Below, one piece after another: positions 1 to 9,703 of a stretch of DNA of 64,000 nucleotides. The notes below the pieces were generated by a model that did no database searches, had not been told where the DNA came from, and worked only from the letters and a program-made list of their open reading frames with translations. Within the stretch, counting starts at the first letter, position 1. Every line of letters begins with the position of its first letter. The stretch comes from Dermatophagoides farinae (lineage: Eukaryota; Arthropoda; Arachnida; Sarcoptiformes; Pyroglyphidae): NCBI RefSeq assembly GCF_024713945.1, contig NC_134680.1, positions 2,628,001-2,692,000 on the forward strand, in the 5' to 3' direction. The translations under genes were made by a program, and so were the position numbers.

Positions 1-3000
1 AATCATCTTGTAATGGTGGATAAAGACGAATCATAATTTGATATAATGATGTAAGTCTTGAATAAGCATCAATATTTGCTTCATACATTTGATCCTGATT
101 GTTAAAGGTAATTTGATCATTATTAGTGGCCTGATGATTATCAACATTGATGATCATCGATTGTCTGGAACAAAAAAAATCCTCCAAATTGTTGACAGGA
201 TTTATCTGTTGATTTGTCGAAATTATTGAAATCCTTATACAATCAATGAATAATAAGGCATCTAAAAGTTCCAGCAATTGGACAGGCGGTAGATGGCGTT
301 GAAAATAATTTTCTAATTGTGAAATATTGGCGCCAATCGATGCATTCGAATCGGTGGCCAAATAATCGATTATGGCACTCATAAAGACGAATAGAGTTCG
401 TATATCAATATGGCCATCAGGATATTTCCACATTCGTGGTAAAAAATAACATTTTTTTACATTTTTCATTAAACATCTTTCCAATGCAACCAAATGATCG
501 ACATTGAAATCTAAATGTCGAAATGATCGTACCAACCAGAAACGGATATAATCTTGATGTACCCAAGTTCGTGTTCGAACACCCACAGTAAACACTAATT
601 TATGATGTTGACATTCATACAGAAAATCGGTGATTATCTCTTCAACATCATTCATAGATTTTGTTAAGGTCAAAAAATCAATTATCTGATCTAATTTGGC
701 TCCCAATTCTTTTTTAGATCGTATAAATTGTAACAAATCTTCTAAACTGAGATGATCAACGTTTAGAATGGAACTAACCATTTCTTCATATTTTTTAATT
801 AGAGTGGAAGGAATTGACTTTGAATCTTTTTCATCGGATTTCATTTTTGACCATAAAGGAATATCTTGATCATCAAATATCTGTGCTTGAATAGCGAATC
901 GATAAAGAAATTTATTAAATGGTAAAACTTGATTAGATGGATTAGCCGATTTTTGTTCGACACGTACACGACAATGTATCACTGACATTTCATCGACCAA
1001 TGATGAAGATGATGATGATTTTGTTTCTTGGTTTTCAGTTGCTGATTCCATTCGATTCGTACGATTCATAAGCATACCTCTAGCATTAGTTTTAGCCGGT
1101 AATCTACTTTGATCAATCGGTCCACGTGTATAGGCAATAAAATTATCCGGTATTTCGATATGAAAATTTATCATTTCCAACATACGTGGAGGTAATAAAT
1201 CACCTGATTGCCATTGATTTAAATCTTTGGTCACAATCGATGATGTTGATGATGACGGTGTTTGTGAATCATCATTCAAACTAAGGGCATTGATGCAAAG
1301 ATTTTCGGCAAATTGCATTGAACCAACAATAGTATTATTATCTTCGACCATAGTAACAATCGTTGATGGATGTTGTTGTTGACAATCAACTTTAAGTTCA
1401 TAATTTCGATGATTAGCCATTAATGGTCGATAGAATAGCTGTGTTAATTTATATGCACAGGGAAATAATTTACTTTTATTGCCTTTAGGTGATAGTTTTT
1501 TATTATGACTCAATAAACGATATCGAACCAAACGTTTAAGAATTAATTTTAATAATGATTCAGGATAGCGACGAAGTGCTGCACGAAATATTGTTCGTAG
1601 AAAAAATCGTTTTAGATATTTTGGTTCTGGTTGTAAACGTCGTAAATGTAATTGTTCATCTTTGTTTTTAGATGGTTCGCGGTGATGATGAATAAGGAAA
1701 GAGAATAATGATGATAATAAAACATTGGTGATAACATAACCGTGAATATCATAATAGTTTTTTGGATCCACATAATAGGCTTTGCTATCATCACCTTCTG
1801 GATCGATAATATCATAACGAGATAATAGTTCATCGATTGTAATATTTTCATCAAAATGAATCAAAAATTGAGCATCGGATCGGGATCGAAGATCTTCTTT
1901 AGTCATAAAATATTCAGTATTACGAAATTGATAAGACATTATTTCAGGTAAAAGACGAACGAATTTATCTTTTTCACTACTTTCGTTATTATTAACATTA
2001 AAATCGGACGGCAGCCAAGTCGGATCTGTTTGTAATTCCATCATACATATGGTCAATATTCGTTTTATATGTGGTCGACGCATTAAACGTACAATACGTC
2101 GAATACATGAATCTGCCGATTTATCTTTGGATTGTCGGCCACAATATTGAATCATTAATTCGCTGATTATTTGTGAATTTATAATAAATCGACGTGTATA
2201 AGGTACACCAAGCAATTCGGACAGTAGCCTACATCGAAGAATAAAACGATCTTCTTCACGTGACCATGATATACGTAATGTATCGGCGCTTTCAACTTGT
2301 TGTACATCCACAGCATTATTAAAAACTTTTTTCCGAATTCTGGTGACTGGTTTACCATCAATCGTTACTTGAACTTTAACTCGTTTATTCTTAAATGATC
2401 GCAAATCTTGTTTTCGTTTACGTTTATGGGATTGTTGATCTCGAATATTTTGCCGCAATAATGCACGTTTATGATGTCTAGAAGAATGAGGATTGTACAA
2501 AGAGTGGATATTGATTTTTCTCTCATCAAATATACATTTATCACATGTTCGTTGAGGTTGTTGACATAGATGATCGTATACGATATCGACAAAACGATCA
2601 AAATCGGCCATCTTATCAAAGTAGTATTCAACCATTGTTGGCTCCTCAAGCGTTAATGTTTCGCTATCTTGTTTCAAAGGCTGATATTGTTTGACCAATA
2701 AGAACCTGTTTAATCGATAACGGAATCGATGAGCGAATTTCTTATCAAAATGCTGAGCTTCATCATCTGAAAGTAATAGGTTAACGAGGCCCATTTGATG
2801 TAATGATTGTAATGATTCTTGTATATCGATTGGTGATCGACGATTTTGTAATAGATGAGATCGAATAACCGGTGGAATTTCTTGTAACATTAGATGTCGT
2901 TTACATGGATCGTTAAGATAAGTATCAAGATCCGGAATTTCGTGACGTATGGTAACCAGATTTCGATATATGGACAAAGGAATATAAGGTAGGATGTCTA

Positions 3001-3018
3001 ACGAAGAAAAACATCCCT
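1..3018 (-). CDS. GTF3C1: GTF3C1 exon 3, partial
   Basis: Coding exon of at least 3,018 nt. The acceptor is TTCCAG at 3019-3020, and the frame is open all the way to the window edge when read codon by codon. It includes a Lys/Arg-rich segment near 2,400-2,450 and the SWSREED block near 2,250, both of which have counterparts in the C-terminal half of animal TFIIIC220. The stop codon lies outside the window. Confidence 0.85.
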
Positions 3019-5805
3019 CTGGAAAAATGAATTATCATTAAATTATATTGTGTCAAATGAAAAACTATTTAACTGATATAACTTACGTAAGAAGGTCAAT
3101 TTAGGAACACGTTTCTGCCAGTCAAGTTCATTATTATCACAATTTTCATCTTGCACATGACTTGAATCGATTTGTACGGATGGTTGGTCAATCATAACAT
3201 AGAACAAGAATCGATAAAGGTCGAATATTTTATCCAGTTTTGAATGACGACAACCATAGAAATGAGCAGATAATGATGGACAATAAGCTAGCCGTGTGAT
3301 TGGTATCAAATCCAAATCATCATCATCTTTTTGTTGTTCTTCAGTTGTTGATAAACGTTGTTTTGCCGAAACCAATCGAGAAATAGCTGTTTGGAAATCA
3401 ATTTTCCCATTTTGATCATAGTCAATCAGATTGGAACATTTAACATCGGCATTCAAATCGATTGGATAACGGGCAAACCAAACAAATCGAGAACGAAGAA
3501 TAAGATGTTGTTCCAGTTCCTGATCCAAATGATGTGGATTTTGGCCATCTGCCAGATTAATAACATAGTAACTATTGCGACAATGTTGTTTGTAATTAAG
3601 TCCATAATGCAATAAACGTACACGGTTAATGTCGACCAAATAATTCAATATTCGTATAATGGATTTTACATCAATTCGATATGAAAGATGGCCACGACTT
3701 TCACAATTTAAAATGTATCGTCGTATCCAGACAAAACTATCACAGATACCTAATCGGCTTATATAATCTAAGATGAGTGTCATTCGTTTTTGATAGGCAG
3801 CATCCACAATGGTAGATTGTGGCTGTTGAACAATTGAATGTCGTGTCGAAATGTTTGATTGGAACATGTGAATTGATTGACGACCAACTCGCTTCACGGT
3901 GAATGTTATGTTGCCTGATTCTTTCAAACCACGTAACATTAAACGTATGATATTGACCGGTAGATCACAGATATTGATCAATTTTCTCTTCGAATATGGA
4001 CCACATACGGCCAATAAATTCATTATACGATCATCCAGATAACGAGGTAATTGCTGTAATCGAGCAAGCGATAATTTTAGCCTTTCACCTGAATGACTTG
4101 GCGTAATATAATGATATGGATGATTTGGAGTGAGAAAATAACGTCTAAATCGACGATCATGAATATGCATTGTTAATGGCGTGAGATGATTTTGTTTGAT
4201 TTCTTGAACTGTCGGAATAACTATAACTTTATCCGGTTCATGACATAACGATAAAATGTTGGCACTTATTTTCGGAACAATATCTTTCAAAGAAGTTTTG
4301 GTGGATTCCAATTTTGGTTGATTGAAAAATGCATTGTAATCAAAATTTGAATCCGACATGATCGCTTCAAGTGGATCATTTTTGTCATTATCAATGTCGA
4401 CACCAAAATCATCGAATAATTTACCTAGGTCACATCGCTGTAGTTTTGTCTGCGATTGTTCAAAGACTTCTGAATCATTGTCATCATAGTCATCATCTTC
4501 CATGTCCATGAGTACATCGCCATCAGGTTCATTGTCATCAACATTATCATCATCATCGTTATAATCATCATCATTGTCATCACCATCGCATGTGGTACGA
4601 TCTAGACCATCTTGGACTGTGTTGGATACCATTCGAAAAAAATCATCATAATGCAATGGATGTAGATTCAATGATCTTTGATATTCAATTACTGTTCCAT
4701 CATCATCATCTTCTTTAATACGAAAAAACTCGGAATATTTTTCCATGATTCTTCTCAGTAATTTCAATGGAACACAATTTTTGAATTGTTGGAGAAAAAA
4801 TTCTCGTAGAATATCATCAGAGAGAGATAATCGATTACGACCAATTTGTATAAACAAACGAGAGAGGGCAATCATTTTCGAATCATTAGGATAGGACATT
4901 TTCGGACGGAATCTAGGCAAATAAGCTACGATTGCTTGTGAAACTTGTTGTCGTTTGGCTTTGAACAGGGTGTTCGTTATGGACAATATCAATCGTTCAT
5001 CGGTCAAAATTTTACGAAAATAATAGAAAGAGGCACGAATTTTTGGATCTAGATACTGAGGCGTTTCTTTGCCAAAATTTATCTCACCATACCAACGTTT
5101 TAGGCCAATCGATTCAAGAATCAAATAACACTCAGGTTTTAAATGATCGTATTCAAACCAACGATCAGCTCCAAACAATGAGATAGCACGAAGTTTCTGT
5201 GATGCGACCATTACGATTTGTAACATTTGTTCGCTATATTTGCTTTCGAATTGATCAAAATTTGTAGGTCGATCTCTAAGAATTTTGGCGGTAATATTCA
5301 CTCGGCTATGATAGTCGACACAAGAACCGAGTATCTGTGCGTCTGGATTTGATTCATTAGATGTAGGTTTTACACCAATCACAGGCGGATAAAGATTATC
5401 TGGTATCTGAGAATCATCGACCAATAATGTACCGGTCTCTTGTACAAAATAATTATTTCGATCATAGATCTGAACCTTTCGTTGAGCGTTTTTAGTGCGA
5501 TAAAATTGGATATTACCTACAACAAGTAAACAATTGAAGAATTCTGCTATTTCTCCAATGAATGTAGTTCACTTACCTCTTTCGGATTCTTTAAGACAAA
5601 CATTGAGTACGAAATTTTTAAGCTTTGATCCATTTGAATCGCCGTAATCATCAAATCCAAAAACTTTAGGTTTGTTCAATGTAGTTAGATAGCGATCACG
5701 ATCATGTAGTCGTATCCAAAGCGAAGGAAATGTAATACCATTAAGACCTTCGAGTGCAATTTCATCCAACAATGTCAGATACGATGATGGTGTTAATGAA
5801 TCCAT
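1..5805 (-). CDS. GTF3C1: General transcription factor 3C subunit 1 (TFIIIC220), C-terminus cut off by window edge
   Basis: Largest subunit of TFIIIC, which binds the B-box of tRNA promoters and recruits TFIIIB for RNA polymerase III in the nucleus. Exons read on the minus strand are 5805-5577, 5516-3087 and 3018-1. Introns of 60 and 68 bp have GTAAGT donors, and all phases match. The third exon stays open to base 1 with no stop, so about 1,892 residues are visible against roughly 2,100 in the human protein. The N-terminus (MDSLTPSSYLTLLDEIALEG) matches the family start LLDEVALEGLDG. Further matches by memory are IVMVASQKLRAISLFGADRW followed by a winged-helix B-block region near residues 150-250, and a C-terminal ISWSREEDRFILRCRLLSEL block. 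An acidic Asp/Asn-rich stretch (about residues 365-415) replaces a family linker. The start is the first Met after the promoter and fits the family N-terminus. Confidence 0.9.
3087..5516 (-). CDS. GTF3C1: GTF3C1 exon 2
   Basis: Coding exon of 2,430 nt. The acceptor is TTGTAG at 5517-5518 and the donor GTAAGT at 3086-3081. It carries the N-terminal winged-helix/B-block region and the acidic insert. It leaves one base (C) that completes a Gln codon in exon 3. Confidence 0.88.
5577..5805 (-). CDS. GTF3C1: GTF3C1 exon 1
   Basis: Coding exon of 229 nt with the start codon at 5805. It ends in GAAAGAG|GTAAGT and leaves one base (G) for the next codon. Confidence 0.88.
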
Positions 5806-5911
5806 TATCGGATGGCCAATTGTATTTTATTTCGTAAATGTAAATCATTCAAATAACAATCAAATCAAATCAATTGATTATTTATTATACATGTGGAAAT
5901 TTATGATTGCA

Positions 5912-6043
5912 AAGAAAAAAAAGTGATGGCATGCGAGTAAACTCGCGAAATTTCGATTGTTCGACTATATACACTCAAATAGTCACCAAGAAATAGCCGA
6001 AATACTTGCAAAAATCGCGAGTACTCGCGCACTTTTTTTTCTG
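5912..6043. repeat. Fold-back element with nested CGCGAGT palindromes
   Basis: The left arm (A-rich run then AAGTG, then GCGAGT-AA-ACTCGCG at 5933-5947) is inverted in the right arm (CGCGAGTACTCGCG at 6016-6029, then CACTTTTTTTTCT). The arms are separated by about 65 bp. The right core is a perfect 14 bp palindrome, and the left one is a 6+2+6 palindrome. CpG-rich cores stand out in this AT-rich DNA. It could be a small non-autonomous inverted-repeat element or a conserved regulatory hairpin. Confidence 0.6.
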
Positions 6044-6156
6044 TGATGTAGCAAAAACAAAAAAACAAAATCCTAATTTCGTGGCGCTATCTATCTGCAG
6101 AAATTCAATTTAATTTTATATTTTTTATATTCAATGAATTTTTTCCCAACAATCAA

Positions 6157-6162
6157 TTTATT
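6157..6162 (-). terminator. Polyadenylation signal AATAAA for V-ATPase c
   Basis: TTTATT on the plus strand, 225 bp past the stop codon. Other AT-rich variants are nearby, so the choice is tentative. Confidence 0.4.
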
Positions 6163-6386
6163 TACAAATAAATTTCATAATTTTCAATATAGATTGATGA
6201 ATTACAAGAAATAATCACAAAAAAAAAACGAACACGCACATAAATAATAATTATGAAATGAAATAACTATAATATCTTGATTATTGAATAAACTTAAAAT
6301 GATGAGATATGGAGAAAGAAAAAAACGAATTTTGGTCTGGAATAGAATTGGAATTGCTATAGATTGATTGATTGATTCCATACGAT

Positions 6387-6887
6387 TTACGATGCTTTTG
6401 TTGTCAAAACCAATGCAACGATCAAGCCATATAGGCCCAATACTTCGGCAAAAATCAATACCAAAATCATACCAACAAATAGACGTGGTTGTTGTGATGT
6501 ACCACGTACACCAGCATCACCAACCAGTCCGATAGCATAACCGGCAGCTAATCCAGCAAATCCAACCGATAAACCCGAACCCATATGAAGAAATCCATTA
6601 AACAATGAATATCCACCCTCTTTACCGCCTGGTTTAATATTGTTGGCAATCAAAGCCGATACGACTAGACCATAAATAGCAATAATACCGGCCATAACAA
6701 CCGGAATAATTGATTTCATAATCAAATCAGGACGCATAACGGCCATCGACGAAATACCAATACCAGATTTAGCTGTACCATATGCTGCACCCATCGAGCT
6801 GAATATCATTGCCGAAGCACAGCCCATTATGCCGAAAAATGGTCCATAAATTGGTTTCAATGAATCATCGTTCGATGGAGAGGACAT
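6387..6887 (-). CDS. Vha16: V-type proton ATPase 16 kDa proteolipid, subunit c
   Basis: Forms the rotating membrane ring of the V0 sector that carries protons across endomembranes. It is 166 residues in a single coding exon, close to the usual 155-160 for animals. Four hydrophobic helices are evident: about residues 13-33, 57-78, 96-120 and 132-160. Hallmarks are [27 protein letters not shown] and the C-terminal [14 protein letters not shown], with the proton-binding glutamate at residue 148. No frame breaks. The start is the only Met in context, following an A-rich leader (ACCGAAA-ATG). It is divergent from the hydrolase cluster across about 350 bp. Confidence 0.97.
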   Translation of the reverse strand: MSSPSNDDSLKPIYGPFFGIMGCASAMIFSSMGAAYGTAKSGIGISSMAVMRPDLIMKSIIPVVMAGIIAIYGLVVSALIANNIKPGGKEGGYSLFNGFLHMGSGLSVGFAGLAAGYAIGLVGDAGVRGTSQQPRLFVGMILVLIFAEVLGLYGLIVALVLTTKAS

Positions 6888-7235
6888 TTTCGGTGATTTA
6901 ACTTGATTTGATATTATACACAGCTATTTGGAAATTAAAGAAAACTAATCTTTCGATGCGAAATCAATATCAAACGAGTTCAGAATCCAAATTGAAATAG
7001 ATAAATAATGGAAAAAAATAAACACCCTCAACACTCAGCAAAGATGATTTGATGATGAACAACGCTATCGATATTTTTTTCGATACATGAAAAGAATATT
7101 TCATACATTTAAATCGAGTTTTCGAGTTTGTAAGATTATGTTAATTCAGTCATTTAGGTACAAGTGTGTCATAATTATTTAAATCATTTCAATATTAATT
7201 GTTGAATGTTTTTTGTTTAGATTCCTTCCACCACG
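6888..7235. promoter_or_regulatory. Divergent promoter region, V-ATPase c / hydrolase copy 1
   Basis: A 348 bp interval between two genes transcribed away from each other. It contains a perfect TATCGATA palindrome (7066-7073), with a second CGATA 10 bp on. A TTTTTTGTTTAG tract near 7209-7220 could be the acceptor of a 5' UTR intron for the hydrolase gene. Promoter function is inferred from position. Confidence 0.55.
7066..7073. promoter_or_regulatory. TATCGATA palindrome, DRE-like
   Basis: Exact match to the 8 bp core known in Drosophila as the DREF/BEAF element of housekeeping promoters, lying about 180 bp upstream of the V-ATPase start codon. Whether mites use the same factor is not shown by sequence. 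Confidence 0.4.
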
Positions 7236-8282
7236 ATGTTACGGAATCGATTACTGGACAACATTCATCAATGTCAACGATTAAAGTCATTATCATTGTC
7301 GACGGCTGCCGAAATTCCGAAAGAATTTATCAAAACAGTAAAATTTCGTACTTGTATCAATGTTTATGATGAATTAAGATTGCGATTACCTCAATTTTAT
7401 AGAAAATCGCCAACTGAAGGTGTTGATCTTACAATTGATTATGTTGATACTCAATCAAATCAAAAACCGAAAAAAACAATTGTAGCTCTTCATGGTTTGG
7501 CCGATTCTTATCGAACATTCACTCCATTAATTCGCCATTTTCAAAATCGACCAGATGTACGGATTGTTGTGCCAAATTTTCCCGATTTTAGTCATACACG
7601 TGCAACTAATTATTCATTTTGGCATTCAAGTGATGAAAAATATCAATTACTACAGGATTTATTTCGTATTTTAAATATTAACATTATTGATTGTCTGGTT
7701 TCCCATTCGTTTGGAAGTCAACCAACTTCGGCGTTGTTGCAAAAACCGCAAGATTTACAAATCAGATCATTGGCAATGATTGCACCACAATTTTTATTAT
7801 ATAATTTAAGTGATAATACATATAAGATATCAAAATTGATGCTACTTATGTCAAGATCAGAGCTTTTATCTCGCCTGTTACACAGAATGAAAATTCATCA
7901 ATCTAAACACGTACCGTTCAAGTTTACCAATATCGATGAATATTTTCATTTATCTACTCTCGTTTTGGATCGACAAGCATTCAAGGATTCACGGGCAAGA
8001 GTTCAATCAATTAATGCAATGAAATTACCCGGTTTCATCATGTATTCATCTGATGAAAAAATAATATCCAAGCTTGCACAACAAGAATTATATAAATTGC
8101 TCAACATAAATGATGATCAAGCGATTCATATAGATCGAGATGATCCCGAAATATTTGCTTCCAATTTTTCGTTTAATAATTCAATGAAAAAAATCATTAT
8201 AAAAGATGGACGCCATTTACCGCATCAAAAATGTCCTAATATTGTGAATTTTTTGATTGAAAAACTTATCAATGAATGTTGA
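7236..8282 (+). CDS. Alpha/beta-hydrolase-fold protein, tandem copy 1
   Basis: A 348-residue single-exon protein. The N-terminus (MLRNRLLDNIHQCQRLKSLS) is basic and Ser/Leu-rich, like a mitochondrial presequence. The core begins with TIVALHG (oxyanion HG at 86-87). The nucleophile elbow reads S-H-S158-F-G, so the first Gly of G-x-S-x-G is replaced by Ser. A late His is at 327 in KDGRHLPH, and a candidate acid is in the YSSDE segment. Overall layout resembles nematode DUF1057-type hydrolases from memory. The substrate is unknown. The start is supported because Ser158 falls at the same residue number in all three copies. Copies 1 and 2 share a near-identical first 155 nt. Confidence 0.85.
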   Translation: MLRNRLLDNIHQCQRLKSLSLSTAAEIPKEFIKTVKFRTCINVYDELRLRLPQFYRKSPTEGVDLTIDYVDTQSNQKPKKTIVALHGLADSYRTFTPLIRHFQNRPDVRIVVPNFPDFSHTRATNYSFWHSSDEKYQLLQDLFRILNINIIDCLVSHSFGSQPTSALLQKPQDLQIRSLAMIAPQFLLYNLSDNTYKISKLMLLMSRSELLSRLLHRMKIHQSKHVPFKFTNIDEYFHLSTLVLDRQAFKDSRARVQSINAMKLPGFIMYSSDEKIISKLAQQELYKLLNINDDQAIHIDRDDPEIFASNFSFNNSMKKIIIKDGRHLPHQKCPNIVNFLIEKLINEC

Positions 8283-8330
8283 CGAATAAATACATTTTGT
8301 TTTTAATAAAAAATTTAATTTTCGATTCTT

Positions 8331-8445
8331 ATATGGTTCTATCAATGCACAAAAGATGGCGATTTATTCCGCCTTATTGTATTTGCAAACATTCGTACCT
8401 AAATTTTAAAAGATCAACATATGGTTGGTTTCTGGCTGTTCGATC
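8331..8445 (+). repeat. Duplicated spacer upstream of hydrolase copy 2
   Basis: ATATGGTTCTATCAAT...AAAAGATGG and the following bases align with 9586-9690 upstream of copy 3. The duplicated unit was therefore gene plus flanking regulatory spacer. A candidate shared promoter. Confidence 0.6.
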
Positions 8446-8489
8446 TTTTTCAAGTTCATCATAATAATTTTAAATTTTCCATCCTCATA

Positions 8490-9542
8490 ATGTTACGGAA
8501 TCGATTACTGGACAACATTCATCAATGTCAACGATTAAAGTCATTATCATTGTCGACGGCTGCCGAAATTCCGAAAGAATTTATCAAAACGATAAAATTT
8601 CGTACTTGTATCAATGTTTATGATGAATTAAGATTACGATTACCTAGATTTTATGGAAAATCACCATCTGAAGGTGTTGATATTAGAATTGATTATGTTG
8701 ATACTCAATCAAATCAAAAACCGAAGAAAACAATTGTAGCTCTGCATGGTACGGCCGATACTTATAGAACATTCACTTCATTGATTCGTCATTTTCAACA
8801 TCGGTCTGATGTACGAATTGTCGTGCCAAATTTTCCCGATTTCAGCCATACACGTGCAACTAATTATTCATTTTGGCATTCAAGTGATGAAAAATATGAC
8901 TTACTACAAGATTTATTTCGTATTTTAAACATTGACAAGATTGATTGTATTGTTGGCCATTCATATGGTAATCATTCAAGCATAGTGTTGTTAGAGAAAC
9001 CACAAGGTTTACGAATCAAATCAATAGCAATGATTGCACCACAATTTTTATTAGGTAATTTAGGTGATAATTTATATAAGATGACAAAATTGATATTGCC
9101 ATTATCAAAATCTGAACGTTTGTCTCGTCTGTTAAACTGGATGAAAATTCATCAATCTAAAAGCATACCGTTTAAATTTACCGATATTGATGAACTTTTC
9201 CATTTATTAACTATTATTCTGGATGAACAAGCAATTAAAAGTTCGCCGGCAAAAATTCGATTATTGAATAAAATGAAAATACCTGGTTTTACTATATATT
9301 CTTCAGATGAAAGAATAATAGCCAAAAGTGCACAGCAACAATTATACAAATTACTTAACATAAATGATGATCAAGCAATTCTTATCGATCGAGATGAACC
9401 CACAATAATTACTGCTAATTTTTCACAGGATGCCAATAGTACAATCAAGAAAATCATAGTCAAAGATGGACGTCATTTTCCACACCACAAATATTCAAAT
9501 GTTACAAATTTTTTGATTGAAAAACTAATCAATGAATGTTGA
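8490..9542 (+). CDS. Alpha/beta-hydrolase-fold protein, tandem copy 2
   Basis: A 350-residue single-exon protein, clearly paralogous to copy 1 along its whole length. It has HG at 86-87, an intact G156-H-S158-Y-G elbow, and catalytic His candidate 329 in KDGRHFPH. A longer in-frame start exists at 8421. The Met at 8490 is preferred because it aligns with copy 1 and because the preceding bases are alignable spacer. It is probably an enzyme of the serine hydrolase type. The basic N-terminus suggests mitochondrial import, which is not proven. It is the second of three head-to-tail copies spaced about 200 bp apart. Confidence 0.85.
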   Translation: MLRNRLLDNIHQCQRLKSLSLSTAAEIPKEFIKTIKFRTCINVYDELRLRLPRFYGKSPSEGVDIRIDYVDTQSNQKPKKTIVALHGTADTYRTFTSLIRHFQHRSDVRIVVPNFPDFSHTRATNYSFWHSSDEKYDLLQDLFRILNIDKIDCIVGHSYGNHSSIVLLEKPQGLRIKSIAMIAPQFLLGNLGDNLYKMTKLILPLSKSERLSRLLNWMKIHQSKSIPFKFTDIDELFHLLTIILDEQAIKSSPAKIRLLNKMKIPGFTIYSSDERIIAKSAQQQLYKLLNINDDQAILIDRDEPTIITANFSQDANSTIKKIIVKDGRHFPHHKYSNVTNFLIEKLINEC

Positions 9543-9585
9543 CAAATTAAATATTTAGTAGATATTTTACAAAATCTATATTAGG

Positions 9586-9700
9586 ATATGGTTCTATCAA
9601 TTGCCAAAAGATGGTTGATCCTGCGTCATTATTTGTATTTGGTGACACACATGTACTTGAATTTAAACAAAAAAATATTAATCAGCTGGATTTCTGGTTA
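9586..9700 (+). repeat. Duplicated spacer upstream of hydrolase copy 3
   Basis: Partner of 8331-8445. Both contain the ATATGGTTCTATCAAT start and end with a TTTCTGG block close to the next start codon. Confidence 0.6.
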
Positions 9701-9703
9701 AAA

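Larger units (their letters stand above)
5806..6386. other. Spacer between GTF3C1 and V-ATPase c: promoter and 3' UTR
   Basis: Holds the presumed GTF3C1 promoter (right after 5805), a 130 bp inverted-repeat element (see 5912-6043), and the 3' UTR of the V-ATPase gene with a candidate AATAAA on the minus strand at 6162-6157. No coding potential seen. Confidence 0.6.

Noticed and set aside
8421-8489. Upstream in-frame start of hydrolase copy 2
   Set aside because: Adds 23 residues with no counterpart in copy 1. The Met at 8490 aligns exactly with copy 1.
9611-9703. Upstream in-frame start of hydrolase copy 3
   Set aside because: This stretch aligns with non-coding spacer upstream of copy 2, and the internal Met restores the shared residue numbering.
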